From assembly GCF_009668025.1 (NCBI RefSeq), contig NZ_WJXZ01000011.1, positions 62,001 to 126,000 on the forward strand: DNA of 64,000 nucleotides, written 5' to 3'. This document shows positions 8,567-18,122 of this stretch, one piece after another (positions within the stretch are counted from its first letter, which is position 1; every line of letters starts with the position of its first letter). This stretch comes from Larkinella terrae. Its GTDB lineage: Bacteria; Bacteroidota; Bacteroidia; Cytophagales; Spirosomataceae. The notes under the pieces are model-generated. The model saw only the letters and a program-made list of their open reading frames with translations. It had not been told where the DNA came from and made no database searches. The position numbers and the translations under genes are program-made.

Positions 8567-9190
8567 ATGAATTGTCTTCTCGTTTCCACCGAAGAAAAAA
8601 TCAAGGAAGCTGCCAAGGCGGTTTTCCTCGAAAAAGGCTTTGATGGGACCACCACGCGTGATATTGCGAAGGCGGCCGGGATCAATAGTGCCCTGATGAA
8701 CTATTATTTTCGCAGCAAAGAGAAGCTTTTTCAATTCATTTTCAATGACTTATGTTCGTTCATGTTCCAGGGCATGCTCGATGTCGTTAATCAGCCGATC
8801 AGCCTGCGCGAAAAAATTTCGAAACTGATTGATCACCAGTTTCAGATGATGATGCAGAATCCGAATCTGACGATTTTCATCATGAATGAATTGCACCGGA
8901 ATCCGGAACGGCTTTATGCCACCGTTGGTATGGCCAAGAAAATTCCGGAATCCATTTTTCACCAGCAGATCGACGAGGCCATTGCGCAGGGTGCCATTAC
9001 CCACCTCAGTTCGCAGCACATCATGACCATGATCGTTGCCAACATCCAGTTTCTGTTCGTCTCCAAACCGATGACCATGCTGGCAAACGGATTGGATGAA
9101 GCTGGCTTTAAAGCCTTTGCCACTCAGCATATTGAATATGTCAAGGAAATGATCTGCGATTATCTTTTTAAACCGGAAACGGCCACCTGA
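8567..9190 (+). CDS. TetR/AcrR family repressor of the adjacent RND efflux operon
   Basis: 207 residues from the ATG at 8567; an upstream in-frame start is less likely because it falls among the operator half-sites. The N-terminal TetR HTH is clear: AAKAVFLEKGFDGTTTRDIA, then AGINSALMNYYFRSKEKLF. The C-terminal half is a helical ligand-binding domain. It is followed by the TolC-MFP-RND genes on the same strand, and identical palindromes flank it. It is expected to repress the pump and itself until a toxic ligand binds. Confidence 0.92.
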   Translation: MNCLLVSTEEKIKEAAKAVFLEKGFDGTTTRDIAKAAGINSALMNYYFRSKEKLFQFIFNDLCSFMFQGMLDVVNQPISLREKISKLIDHQFQMMMQNPNLTIFIMNELHRNPERLYATVGMAKKIPESIFHQQIDEAIAQGAITHLSSQHIMTMIVANIQFLFVSKPMTMLANGLDEAGFKAFATQHIEYVKEMICDYLFKPETAT

Positions 9191-9207
9191 TATTTTTTTG
9201 CGCCTGG

Positions 9208-9247
9208 TTTAATCAATTGATTAAATCAAGCAATTTAATCAATTGAA
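9208..9247. promoter_or_regulatory. Palindromic operator upstream of the efflux operon
   Basis: A second perfect copy of TTTAATCAATTGATTAAA (9208-9225) is followed by a truncated copy (TTTAATCAATTGAA, 9234-9247). They lie just before the TolC-family gene and 18 bp after the TetR stop, so the pump can be controlled separately from its regulator gene. Confidence 0.8.
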
Positions 9248-9272
9248 AATCCAATTTAATGCAACCGCTCGT

Positions 9273-10592
9273 ATGAAACGCAATTTTTGGTATCTCTTCG
9301 CGATACTGACACTCACGCACACACTCGCTCAGGCTCAGGAACTTACACTGGAACAGCTCCTAAATAAGGCGCTTACCAACAACCTGAGCGTTCAATCGGC
9401 AAAACTGGACGAAACCAAAACCGAGGCCCGAATTGCCGAAGTAAAAGCCGGAGCCCGGCCCTCCGTCAACCTCTCGGGGGATTACAAACGCTACCTGAAA
9501 ATTCCGGGGCAGGTTGTGCCGACCTCGGCCTTCGGCGGTCCCGAAGGCACGTATCAGGTGCTGGCATTTGGACTTCCCTACAACTTCTCGACCTCCGTAC
9601 AGGCTTCGCAGGCCCTCTACAATCCGTCGGTGATGATTGGGTTAAAAGTCGCCAAAACCAGTCGCGACCTGTCGGCGCTGCAAACCCGGCAGGTGAAAGA
9701 AGACGTCGCATATAACGTATCGGCCACGTATTACAACCTCCAGACCACCGCCCAGCAAATGGCCTTTCTGCGCCGGAACATCGTTTCGTCCGACCGGCTG
9801 ATTCAGATCACGGATTTGCTGCGTCAGAATCAACTGGCGAAGGGCGTGGATGTGGACCGGCTGCGTTTGAGCAAAACCGCATCCGAAACCCAGATCGAGT
9901 CGTTGCAGGCGACGTACAACCAGTTGCTGAACCTGCTGAAATACCTGAGCGGTATTCCGCAAAGCGAGCCCTTGCAGGTGCAGACCGTGATCGACGAAAC
10001 CATCCCGGCGGTTTCCTTCGACGCGCCCGCCATCAACCGCACCGACCTGCTGGTGCTTGACCGCCAGAAGGCGCTCAATGGCCTTGATCTACAGAATGTT
10101 AAGGCCGGTTTTTTACCTACCCTATCGGCCTACGGCGTTGCGAACAGTACGGTTTTTGCCATTGGCGGAGATCAGTCGTACCTCAAAAATGTGCCGGGTT
10201 ACTGGGTCGGTCTGCAACTGAACTGGAATGTTTTCGACGGTCTGGCCCGGAAAGCGAAAGTGACCCAAAAGCGGCTCGACAACCAGAAACTCGATACGCA
10301 ACTCCAGCAAACCCGCGAGTCGATCACGATGGACATTACGAACGCCCAAAACAAACTGCTCGTTGAACAGCGAAACCTGGCAACCAACCGCGCGCAGGTG
10401 GCGCTGGCCGAAAAGATTTACACCCAAACCCAACTCCAGTTTAAAGAAGGCACCGTCGACGTCAGTGAAGTCATTCAGACGGAAGACGAACTCCGCAAAG
10501 CCCAAAACAATTATCTCAACACGCTGGTGACGTTCCGCACCGCCGAACTCGACTGGAAAAAAGCCACCGGTAATCTCGTCATCAATCAATAA
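9273..10592 (+). CDS. TolC-family outer-membrane efflux protein
   Basis: 439 residues from the ATG at 9273 (MKRNFWYLF), which gives a clean signal peptide ending LAQAQE. A TTG ten codons upstream is inside the operator and unlikely. Two outer-membrane-factor repeats are visible, with long coiled-coil helices (LTLEQLLNKALTNNLSVQ near the mature start) and strand regions. It forms the outer-membrane duct of the RND pump encoded by the next two genes, with a 17-bp gap to the adaptor gene. Confidence 0.92.
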   Translation: MKRNFWYLFAILTLTHTLAQAQELTLEQLLNKALTNNLSVQSAKLDETKTEARIAEVKAGARPSVNLSGDYKRYLKIPGQVVPTSAFGGPEGTYQVLAFGLPYNFSTSVQASQALYNPSVMIGLKVAKTSRDLSALQTRQVKEDVAYNVSATYYNLQTTAQQMAFLRRNIVSSDRLIQITDLLRQNQLAKGVDVDRLRLSKTASETQIESLQATYNQLLNLLKYLSGIPQSEPLQVQTVIDETIPAVSFDAPAINRTDLLVLDRQKALNGLDLQNVKAGFLPTLSAYGVANSTVFAIGGDQSYLKNVPGYWVGLQLNWNVFDGLARKAKVTQKRLDNQKLDTQLQQTRESITMDITNAQNKLLVEQRNLATNRAQVALAEKIYTQTQLQFKEGTVDVSEVIQTEDELRKAQNNYLNTLVTFRTAELDWKKATGNLVINQ

Positions 10593-10609
10593 CACAACCT
10601 GTTAGCACC

Positions 10610-11659
10610 ATGAAACGCATTGTTACAGTACTCGCCATTATTTCCACGCTGGGCCTGACTGCCTGGACGCTGCTCGACAACAAAAAAACCGTTGAAGCCA
10701 AAGTGTACAAACCCGACGCCGACCAGAAAGTGGGCGTTCGGACGGCTATGGCCGAATTCCGGAATCTGGCGGAAGAAACCCAGTTTCTGGGTTCGTTCTC
10801 GCCCAACCGCGAAATCGAAATCCGCCCGCAGGCGGGTGGCCAGATTCTTCAGTTACCGATTGAAGAAGGTCAATTGGTGGGTGCCAACCACCTGATTGCC
10901 AAGCTCGACGACGAACAGCTTCGGTATCAGGTCGAAGCCCTGCAGGTGACGCTGGAAGGGTACCAGAACGACGTTCGGCGGTATGATGCGCTGGTGAAAG
11001 GAGACGCCACGCCCGCCATCAATCTCGAACGCGCTCAGTTGAACATCCGGGCTACCGAAGCGCAGATCAAGCAGCTCAAAAAACAGATTGCCAACACCAC
11101 CGTTGCCGCGCCTTTTTCGGGCATTGTGACCCAGAAACTGGTGGAGAAAGGCTCGGTTGTCTCGGTTGGATCGCCCATCGCTAAAATCACGGATATTTCG
11201 TCGCTGAAGCTGGTTGTCGATGTGCCGGAAAAAGCCATCAATCAGTTCCGCGTCGGCCAGTCGCTTCCCATCCAGACGGAGGTTTATCCCAACATCCGGT
11301 TTACGGGCCGCATTTCGATGATCGGAGCCGAAGGTGATGCCGCCCACAATTATCCGGTTCAGATTACGGTGAACAACTCCAGCGCCAACCCGCTGAAAGC
11401 CGGTATGTACGGTTCAATCGCCAACACCAATACACTGAAAACAAAGACTTTAGCGGTTCCGCGTCAGGCCATTCTGGGCTCGGCCAAAGAACCGCAGCTG
11501 TATGTAGTTGAAAACGGACGGGCGGTTTTGAAACCGGTCGAAATCGGCGCAACGACCAACCAGTATTACGAAATCACGAAAGGGCTGAAACCCGGCGATC
11601 AGGTAGTGACCAGCGGCCAGATCAACCTCCAGAACGGCACCTTAGTTTCTGCGCAATAA
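10610..11659 (+). CDS. RND efflux periplasmic adaptor (membrane fusion protein)
   Basis: A 349-residue HlyD/AcrA-type adaptor with an N-terminal membrane anchor or signal (MKRIVTVLAIISTLGLTAW). The lipoyl/barrel-sandwich halves (IRPQAGGQILQLPIEEGQ and TVAAPFSGIVTQKLVEKGS) flank a coiled-coil hairpin at residues ~110-165. Beta-barrel and membrane-proximal domains follow. It links the TolC-like channel to the inner-membrane RND permease. Gene order OMF-MFP-RND is usual in Bacteroidota. Confidence 0.93.
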   Translation: MKRIVTVLAIISTLGLTAWTLLDNKKTVEAKVYKPDADQKVGVRTAMAEFRNLAEETQFLGSFSPNREIEIRPQAGGQILQLPIEEGQLVGANHLIAKLDDEQLRYQVEALQVTLEGYQNDVRRYDALVKGDATPAINLERAQLNIRATEAQIKQLKKQIANTTVAAPFSGIVTQKLVEKGSVVSVGSPIAKITDISSLKLVVDVPEKAINQFRVGQSLPIQTEVYPNIRFTGRISMIGAEGDAAHNYPVQITVNNSSANPLKAGMYGSIANTNTLKTKTLAVPRQAILGSAKEPQLYVVENGRAVLKPVEIGATTNQYYEITKGLKPGDQVVTSGQINLQNGTLVSAQ

Positions 11660-11664
11660 TTTTC

Positions 11665-11754
11665 ATTGAGTGAATGAGTGATTGAGCGATTGAGTGGCAA
11701 ATCCCACCTCGCTGCTCTTAATCACTCAACCACTCAATCGCTCACTCGCTCAAT
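11665..11754. repeat. Inverted repeat built from GAGTGATT-like octamers
   Basis: The gap between adaptor and permease is filled by two arms (11665-11698 and 11721-11754), each a run of imperfect octamers of the form GAGYGAWT, in inverted orientation with a 22-nt loop. About 29 of 34 positions pair. A single-arm run of the same octamers occurs inside the VCBS gene at 33068-33106. In RNA this would be a long hairpin that could lower permease expression relative to the adaptor. Confidence 0.8.
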
Positions 11755-11764
11755 TTAAAAAGCT

Positions 11765-14700
11765 ATGAACTTCTTCGAAACCATCATCAAACGCCCCTCG
11801 ATGATTATCGTGCTGTTTGCGATATTGACCATCGGCGGTTTTTTCTCCTACCGGATGCTGAGTTATGAGTTGTTACCGGAATTTTCGGTACCAGTCATCA
11901 CCATCACCACGGTGTATCCGGGTGCGGCTCCTTCGGAAGTCGAAACGGAAGTCAGTAAAAAAATTGAAGACGCCGTTTCCGGTCTCGACAACCTCGACGA
12001 CGTGAAATCCAAGTCGCTCGAAAACGCGTCAGTCGTGATTGTCCAGTTCAAACCGGGCACCGACATTGATGCGGCTCTGGAAGACGCCCAGCGCGCCATC
12101 AACAAAATGGTGAGCGATTTGCCCGACGATGCCGAAACACCGTCGATGTCGAAAATTTCGCCCAGCGACCAGCCCATCATGCAGTTGCTGGCGACTTCCA
12201 CCCTGCCGAACGAAGTGTTTTACCAGAAGGTCGAAGACGAATACCTGCCGGTGATTCAGCAGATCAAGGGCGTGGCCGACATCACGATGGTGGGGGGCGA
12301 CAAACGCGAAATCCGGGTGAACGTCGACGACGACAAACTGAATTACTACGGTTTATCGTTGCTGCAGGTGACGCAGGCCATCAACCAGGGCAACATGGAT
12401 TTCCCGACGGGAAAAGTAAAAAGTACCTCGGAAAACATGACGCTGCGGCTGGCGGGCAAATTCACTTCGCTGGATGACATCCGCAAACTCGTGATCGTGA
12501 CGCCCCAAAACGGTAGCCCGATCCGCGTGGGCGACGTGGCCAATGTAACCGACGGTTTAACCGAATCGTCAAGCATCAGCCGCTACAACGGACAGGACGG
12601 AATCGGTTTATTCATCAAAAAACAATCCGACGCCAACGCGGTGGAAATCAGCCGGCTGGTTCAGGAAAAACTGGCCCGGATCGAGAAAGAAAGCGCCAAA
12701 GACAAGGTTCATTTTGCGATTGCCTACGACAGCAGCGTGTTTACGCTCGAATCCGTTGAAGCCGTCACGCACGATTTGATTCTGGCCATTGGCCTCGTAG
12801 GCGTTGTGATGCTGCTCTTTTTGCACAGCTTCCGGAATGCCTTCATTGTCATGGTTTCGGTACCGGCTTCGCTGATTTCGGCTTTCCTGTTCATGTTTGT
12901 GATGGGCTATTCGCTGAACCTGATGACGTTGCTGGCCCTGTCGCTGGTGATCGGGATTCTGGTCGATGACTCGATTGTGGTCCTGGAAAACATTCAGCGA
13001 CACCTGGAAATGGGTAAAAACCGCTGGCAGGCCACGCTCGACGGGATGAAAGAGATCGGTTTTGCCGCCGTAGCCATTACGCTCGTTATTGTGGTGGTTT
13101 TTGTGCCGATTACGTTTGTCGATTCGGTCATCGCCGATCTGCTGCGCCAGTTCTCGCTGACGGTTGCGTTTGCCACGATGGTCAGTTTGCTGGCGAGTTT
13201 TACACTGACGCCCTGGCTGACTTCGCGGTTGGCCAAACTCGAACACCTGAATCCCAGAAATCCGTTCCAGGCTTTTTTAATCTGGTTTGAAAAAGGGTTG
13301 ACCGGTTTAACCAGGTGGTACCACGGCCGGCTGGAATGGGTGCTGAGCCACAAACTGATCTTTACCGGCATGCTGATCGCGCTCTTCGTGTTCACGGGCT
13401 GGGTGATGAGTCTGGGCATTATCGGTTCACAATTCGTAGCGCAGGGCGATCAGGGCAAGTTTTTGCTAACGATGAAAGTCGATAAAAGCGCATCGCTCCA
13501 ACACAATAACCTGACGACCCGGCAGATCGAAACGTATCTCCGGAAAAAACCGGAAGTCCGTTCCATTTTCGCGAACGTGGGCGGGGCCAGCACGGGGATG
13601 AACAGCACGGGACAGGGCGAAACCAACCGCACGGAATTAACCATTCAACTGGCCGAAGCCGCCGAGCGCCCCGGTCATCAGCCCACGGAAACCTACATGA
13701 TTACGCTCCGGAAAGAACTGGAACAGCATTTTCCGGCCATCGAATTCAACTCGTCGGTTGTCGGGATGGTCAATTCCGGTTCCGCGCCGATCGAGATTTT
13801 CCTCAGTGGCGATAATCTGGACCAGATTCTGGCAGCCGCCAATGATCTCGGAAACCGCATCCGCAAAACGCCCGGCGCCAACGACGTGAATGTGTCAATT
13901 GAGTCGGGAAATCCGGAAGTTCGGGTCGAGATCGACCGCGAGAAAATGGCCAAACTGGGGCTCAACATCCAGACCGTCGGAGGTACCTTGCAGAACGCCT
14001 TTGCCGGAAACGACGATTCGAAGTTTCGCGATGGCGGTGAAGACTACGACATCCGCGTGATGCTGGACGCTTTCGACCGCAAAAACCCGGACGACGTTCG
14101 GAGCATCAATTTCTACAGCCCGACGGCGCAGCGTTCGGTTCGTCTGGCGGAATTTGCCAACGTCGCGCTCAGCAACGGCCCTTCGCTGCTGGAACGGAAA
14201 GACCGCCGGTCGTCCGTGACCGTCACCGCCAACGTGCTGGGCACCGGTTCGGGCACGCTGACGGCGGCCATTCAGGCCGACCTGGTGAAAAACCCGCTGC
14301 CTGCGGGCGTATCGCTTACCTGGGGCGGTGACGCCAAGAACCAGAGTGAAGGCTTCGGTTCGCTCGGAATCGCCATGCTGGCCGCTTTGATGCTGGTTTA
14401 TTTCATCATGGTGCTGCTCTACGACAGCTTTATTTACCCCTTCGTGGTATTGTTCTCGGTGCCGGTGGCAGTGATTGGTGCGTTGCTGGCACTCGCACTC
14501 AGTTCCTCCGACGTCGGAATTTTCGCCATGCTCGGGATGCTGATGCTGATTGGTCTGGTGGTCAAAAACGCTATTCTGATCGTTGACTTTGCCAATCAGC
14601 AGAAGGAAAAAGGCGTCCCTTTCCGGGCCGCCATCCTCCACGCCGGGGAAGAACGGTTGCGCCCGATTTTGATGACGACCATCGCCATGGTGATCGGGAT

Positions 14701-14911
14701 GATTCCGATTGCGATCGCCAAAGGCGCGGGTGCCGAATGGAAAAATTCGCTGGCCTGGGTGTTGATCGGCGGGCTGACCAGTTCGATGATCCTGACGGTT
14801 TTTCTGGTTCCGATGGTCTATTACCTCGTCGACCGCACCAAGGAATGGTTTACCAATCGCTTCCGGAAAACCAAAGTCGTCGAAGAAGTAGCGGAAACCG
14901 CCGTTTACTGA
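11765..14911 (+). CDS. RND efflux permease (AcrB/HAE1 family)
   Basis: 1048 residues, the normal RND length, with twelve membrane segments in two halves and two large periplasmic loops. The proton-relay aspartate pair in TM4 is present (D401-D402 in GILVDDSIVVLEN). The N-terminal IIKRPSMIIVLFAILTIGG and the second-half IGLVVKNAILIVDFANQ are typical. Substrates are probably hydrophobic drugs or toxic metabolites, exported by proton antiport. It is the third gene of the TetR-controlled operon and is closed by a strong terminator. Confidence 0.96.
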   Translation: MNFFETIIKRPSMIIVLFAILTIGGFFSYRMLSYELLPEFSVPVITITTVYPGAAPSEVETEVSKKIEDAVSGLDNLDDVKSKSLENASVVIVQFKPGTDIDAALEDAQRAINKMVSDLPDDAETPSMSKISPSDQPIMQLLATSTLPNEVFYQKVEDEYLPVIQQIKGVADITMVGGDKREIRVNVDDDKLNYYGLSLLQVTQAINQGNMDFPTGKVKSTSENMTLRLAGKFTSLDDIRKLVIVTPQNGSPIRVGDVANVTDGLTESSSISRYNGQDGIGLFIKKQSDANAVEISRLVQEKLARIEKESAKDKVHFAIAYDSSVFTLESVEAVTHDLILAIGLVGVVMLLFLHSFRNAFIVMVSVPASLISAFLFMFVMGYSLNLMTLLALSLVIGILVDDSIVVLENIQRHLEMGKNRWQATLDGMKEIGFAAVAITLVIVVVFVPITFVDSVIADLLRQFSLTVAFATMVSLLASFTLTPWLTSRLAKLEHLNPRNPFQAFLIWFEKGLTGLTRWYHGRLEWVLSHKLIFTGMLIALFVFTGWVMSLGIIGSQFVAQGDQGKFLLTMKVDKSASLQHNNLTTRQIETYLRKKPEVRSIFANVGGASTGMNSTGQGETNRTELTIQLAEAAERPGHQPTETYMITLRKELEQHFPAIEFNSSVVGMVNSGSAPIEIFLSGDNLDQILAAANDLGNRIRKTPGANDVNVSIESGNPEVRVEIDREKMAKLGLNIQTVGGTLQNAFAGNDDSKFRDGGEDYDIRVMLDAFDRKNPDDVRSINFYSPTAQRSVRLAEFANVALSNGPSLLERKDRRSSVTVTANVLGTGSGTLTAAIQADLVKNPLPAGVSLTWGGDAKNQSEGFGSLGIAMLAALMLVYFIMVLLYDSFIYPFVVLFSVPVAVIGALLALALSSSDVGIFAMLGMLMLIGLVVKNAILIVDFANQQKEKGVPFRAAILHAGEERLRPILMTTIAMVIGMIPIAIAKGAGAEWKNSLAWVLIGGLTSSMILTVFLVPMVYYLVDRTKEWFTNRFRKTKVVEEVAETAVY

Positions 14912-14929
14912 TTCAACCCAATGAATTGA

Positions 14930-14966
14930 AAACCGGAGCGCTCCCCGCGCTCCGGTTCTTATTCTT
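14930..14966 (+). terminator. Rho-independent terminator of the efflux operon
   Basis: An 11-bp perfect stem (AACCGGAGCGC / GCGCTCCGGTT, 14931-14941 with 14947-14957) has a 5-nt loop and is followed by CTTATTCTTT. It lies 20 bp after the permease stop. Confidence 0.85.
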
Positions 14967-14989
14967 TCAAAACAGAAACCCTAATTGCC

Positions 14990-15250
14990 ATGACCATTCA
15001 ACAAATTAACGATAGCCTCCAGAACCTTTTCGGAAACATGGGCGTCAGCTTGAGCGCCCTTACCGACGAAGCCGATTTTACGAAAGACCTCGGCCTGGAT
15101 TCGCTGGACATTACGGACCTGCTGCTCCAGGTCGAGATCAATTTCGGCATCCGGATTCCGGACGAGGATTGGTGGATGCTGAAAACCATCGGCCAGTTGA
15201 AAGCTTATCTCGTGACCGAGACCTTCTCCGGCATCAGCCAGCCGCAGTGA
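14990..15250 (+). CDS. Acyl carrier protein (orphan)
   Basis: An 86-residue ACP-like protein with the phosphopantetheine attachment motif GLDSLDITDLLLQVE, in which Ser38 is the predicted modification site. The C-terminus is slightly longer than in housekeeping AcpP, and the fold-specific FGIRIPDEDW is kept. No fatty-acid or polyketide enzyme is adjacent; it lies between an efflux operon and a large GAF protein. It could serve a specialised lipid or signalling acyl chain together with the downstream gene, but that is speculation. Confidence 0.85.
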   Translation: MTIQQINDSLQNLFGNMGVSLSALTDEADFTKDLGLDSLDITDLLLQVEINFGIRIPDEDWWMLKTIGQLKAYLVTETFSGISQPQ

Positions 15251-15258
15251 CGACTCCT

Positions 15259-15286
15259 TTCTAACGTATATAGATATTCGTTAGAA
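15259..15286 (+). terminator. Hairpin after the ACP gene
   Basis: TTCTAACG and CGTTAGAA form an 8-bp stem just after the ACP stop, followed by an AATGAAA/TTTCATT mini-hairpin and a T-rich stretch (GAATTTTTAAA). It is a plausible weak terminator before the GAF gene. Confidence 0.45.
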
Positions 15287-15426
15287 ATGAAAATAGTTTC
15301 ATTCTCGAATTTTTAAAGGTGCCAGCGGGCTGCGTAAAATACCGGTTTTCTGGCACCAACCCTCCCGAATTACTGTTTCCAAAATTGGGGTAACGGTCAA
15401 CTTCGATTTTTCCCCTACCCATCGAA

Positions 15427-17781
15427 ATGGAGGCTATGATTACAGAACTACCACACACGACCGAACGGGGCGTTTCATTCAAACTATCGTTTCGGCCTTT
15501 TATAAATTACCTCAACAGTCAGCAGAAAATCTGCCAGTCAACCGATCGGCTGGGCGACATGTATACCTACATGACCGACCAGTTTACGCCCACGTTCGGT
15601 ATTGAACCGCTGGAGGAACTGTATGACAAAGACCGTTTGGCCATGCTTTTTCAAATGGCGACGGTAACGGTTTTTCCGCTGGCCCACGCCAGCCGCGAAA
15701 TTTCGTACGCCTTCGGTCTGCCTTTCCCGATGACGCTGTTTCACCAGTCCGACGAGTTTGGTCGTTTGCAAAACGAGCATCCCAGCTTGTTATCAGACAT
15801 TCGAACTCAAATCGAGGAAGAAGATCAGCAGCGGTTTTGGTACCGTCTGATACTGGAAAAACACTACGGTGTCCAGTCGTTCAACGGCAAAACCGCTTCG
15901 TTTCGCTTTCAGCAGACGATCAACGGTTTAACCAGGTATTTCCGGTTCAAAATCAACACTACTTTTATTGAGCGCAGCCCAGGCGACCCATTCGGAACCG
16001 AACCCCAATTACCAGACTTAAAATCGGCCTGGATTGATTTCGCCAAAGGCGGTCGGCTACCGAATAAAAGCACTGGCCGGCTGACCCTGAGCGATTTTCA
16101 TTTCGAAGGATTCGCTTTTTTTGTCGTGGAAGACATCACGGAAGCCGAAACCGTCCACCAGTTACAGGCGGTTTTTTCGCGTCTGCATTCCGACACCGAA
16201 CCCGAGATTTACCGCCGTTTCGAAACCGCCCTGCGGAACCTTGTCGGACAGCCCGATCTTCAGTTAAGCATCGTTCCGTTTCAGCAGGTTAACGGGTATT
16301 TTGTGCATCAGGAGGAGATGAGCGCCCGCAGCGTTTTTCTGCGGTATTCCGGCAAGGTTGTCGATGGTTACAAAAACCCGAACGCTCAGAAAACCGTTCA
16401 GGAGTTGATCAAAAATCCGGTTCCGCGCCTGTTTCCAAACTTGAAAGGATTGCCCGAAACCGGTCAGAAGATGCTCTACCAGAACGGTTTTCGCAGTTTT
16501 TTGTGGTATCCAATCGTGAACGGCACCGAAGCCCTGGGAATACTGGAAATGGCGAGCCCGCAACCGGATGCCTTTGAAGAAGGCTTACTGCCTAAAATTG
16601 AACAGGTTATCCCGCTGGTTCAGGAATTGTTAAGGTATCAACTGCGGCAGTTCAACCAAAATCTGGAGCAGTTGATCAAACAGAAATTCACGTCCCTCCA
16701 GCCGTCTGTCGAATGGAAGTTTAACGAAGTGGCCTGGGAATACATGCGATTGGGCAAAAAAGAGTCCTTTAACAGTCCGGCCACGCAGGTGCGGTTTCCG
16801 CAGGTTTACCCGGTTTACGGCGCAATCGATATCCGAAACTCGTCGAACGAACGCTACAAAGCGGTTCGGCAGGACTTTTCCAATCAATTAGCCGCTATTC
16901 AGAAGTTACTGAAACAGAAAGATTTGCCCAACGAACTGGCCATCCCCGAACAGCTCATCGCTACTGCCAGCGGCTGGCAAAGCAAGCTGACCGAAGAGCT
17001 GGGTCCGGAAGATGAACTGAATATCAGTGACTTTCTGGCGCTGGAAGTAAATCCGTATTTCGAACACCTGCGGCTGCATTATCCGGATATGGAAACCGCT
17101 ATCCAGCATTATTTCGGGCAGACAAACCCCACAAATGGCCAGTTTAACCGGTCGTTGCAGGTGTACGAACGGAGCGTCGAATGGCTCAATACGGCGGTGA
17201 ATACGTTCATCGAAGACGAAGAAAAACAGCTTCAGGCCGTTTATCCGCATTATTTTGAGCGTTACCGAACCGACGGAATGGAATACACGATCTACATCGG
17301 ACAATCCATTGCGCCCCAAAAACCGTTCGGGCCCGACTACCTCCGGCAGTTGTTTCAGTGGCAATTGAACGCAATGGTGGAAATGGCCCGGCTGACGCAC
17401 CTGCTGCTGCCCCGCCTGCCGCTGCCGCTGCAAACCACCCAGTTGATTCTGGCGCACAGCCAACCCGTCGACATCAGTTTCCGGCAGGACGAGCACCGGT
17501 TCGATGTGGAAGGCTCCTACAGCATTCGCTACGAAGTTTTGAAAAAACGGATCGACAAGGCCCTGATTGCCGGAACGCAGGAGCGGCTGACCCAGCCCGA
17601 CACCATTGCGCTCGTTTACACGAACACCCGCGAAATCGCTGATTATCTTCCTTTTATCACCCAGTTACAGGAACAAAAGAAACTAGCTTCCGAGATCGAA
17701 TACCTTGATCTGGAACCGTTGCAGGGGGTAGCCAGACTAAAAGCACTTCGCCTGAAATTGTTGTATTCAGAGCCCTGTTAA
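15427..17781 (+). CDS. Large GAF-domain protein of unknown role
   Basis: 784 residues, cytoplasmic, with no signal peptide or membrane helix. An N-terminal helical region (1-130) is followed by an unassigned region and a GAF-like sensor segment (about 300-410, including GFRSFLWYPIVNGTEALGILEMAS). The long C-terminal helical half has no histidine kinase, GGDEF or HTH signature. I recognise the general layout of Bacteroidota GAF proteins of unknown function. An alternative ATG three codons downstream (15436) is close to a GGAGG. It is transcribed after the orphan ACP and closed by a strong terminator. The ligand and output are unknown. Confidence 0.75.
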   Translation: MEAMITELPHTTERGVSFKLSFRPFINYLNSQQKICQSTDRLGDMYTYMTDQFTPTFGIEPLEELYDKDRLAMLFQMATVTVFPLAHASREISYAFGLPFPMTLFHQSDEFGRLQNEHPSLLSDIRTQIEEEDQQRFWYRLILEKHYGVQSFNGKTASFRFQQTINGLTRYFRFKINTTFIERSPGDPFGTEPQLPDLKSAWIDFAKGGRLPNKSTGRLTLSDFHFEGFAFFVVEDITEAETVHQLQAVFSRLHSDTEPEIYRRFETALRNLVGQPDLQLSIVPFQQVNGYFVHQEEMSARSVFLRYSGKVVDGYKNPNAQKTVQELIKNPVPRLFPNLKGLPETGQKMLYQNGFRSFLWYPIVNGTEALGILEMASPQPDAFEEGLLPKIEQVIPLVQELLRYQLRQFNQNLEQLIKQKFTSLQPSVEWKFNEVAWEYMRLGKKESFNSPATQVRFPQVYPVYGAIDIRNSSNERYKAVRQDFSNQLAAIQKLLKQKDLPNELAIPEQLIATASGWQSKLTEELGPEDELNISDFLALEVNPYFEHLRLHYPDMETAIQHYFGQTNPTNGQFNRSLQVYERSVEWLNTAVNTFIEDEEKQLQAVYPHYFERYRTDGMEYTIYIGQSIAPQKPFGPDYLRQLFQWQLNAMVEMARLTHLLLPRLPLPLQTTQLILAHSQPVDISFRQDEHRFDVEGSYSIRYEVLKKRIDKALIAGTQERLTQPDTIALVYTNTREIADYLPFITQLQEQKKLASEIEYLDLEPLQGVARLKALRLKLLYSEPC

Positions 17782-17825
17782 GAGAACCTCGCCGGGCATG
17801 GTTTGACTAAACAGGCGGTTTTATA

Positions 17826-17860
17826 TCCCTCAGCAAACGTTTGCTGAGGGATTTTTTTTA
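17826..17860 (+). terminator. Strong rho-independent terminator after the GAF gene
   Basis: A perfect 26-nt palindrome (TCCCTCAGCAAAC and its complement, 17826-17851) is followed by eight T residues. Confidence 0.9.
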
Positions 17861-18122
17861 TTGGCCAACCAGTCAATTTTTCAACGGCAAAAATCCGTTT
17901 GCACCGATTAAACGTATATTGGATTACTCAACACAGATCCCCAATCATTTTAGAAAAAAACGATTGAAATTCGGTCACAAGTCTGGTAATCGAACTCAAT
18001 ACGTAAGTACAATAGCGAGCTGATTAAGAAAATATAATCAGCTGATTACCAGCTATTGATTTTGTCTGATAAAATAATACTTCCTTAATCCTGACAAAAA
18101 TGAAAAAAATTGTAAAAAAAAG
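17861..18122. other. Non-coding region with a palindrome, upstream of the DUF4331 operon
   Basis: About 260 bp, AT-rich, with no convincing gene on either strand. It contains a perfect 14-bp palindrome TAATCAGCTGATTA at 18035-18048, with a related half-site (GCTGATTAAG) at 18019-18028. This may be an operator for the downstream operon. Confidence 0.4.
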
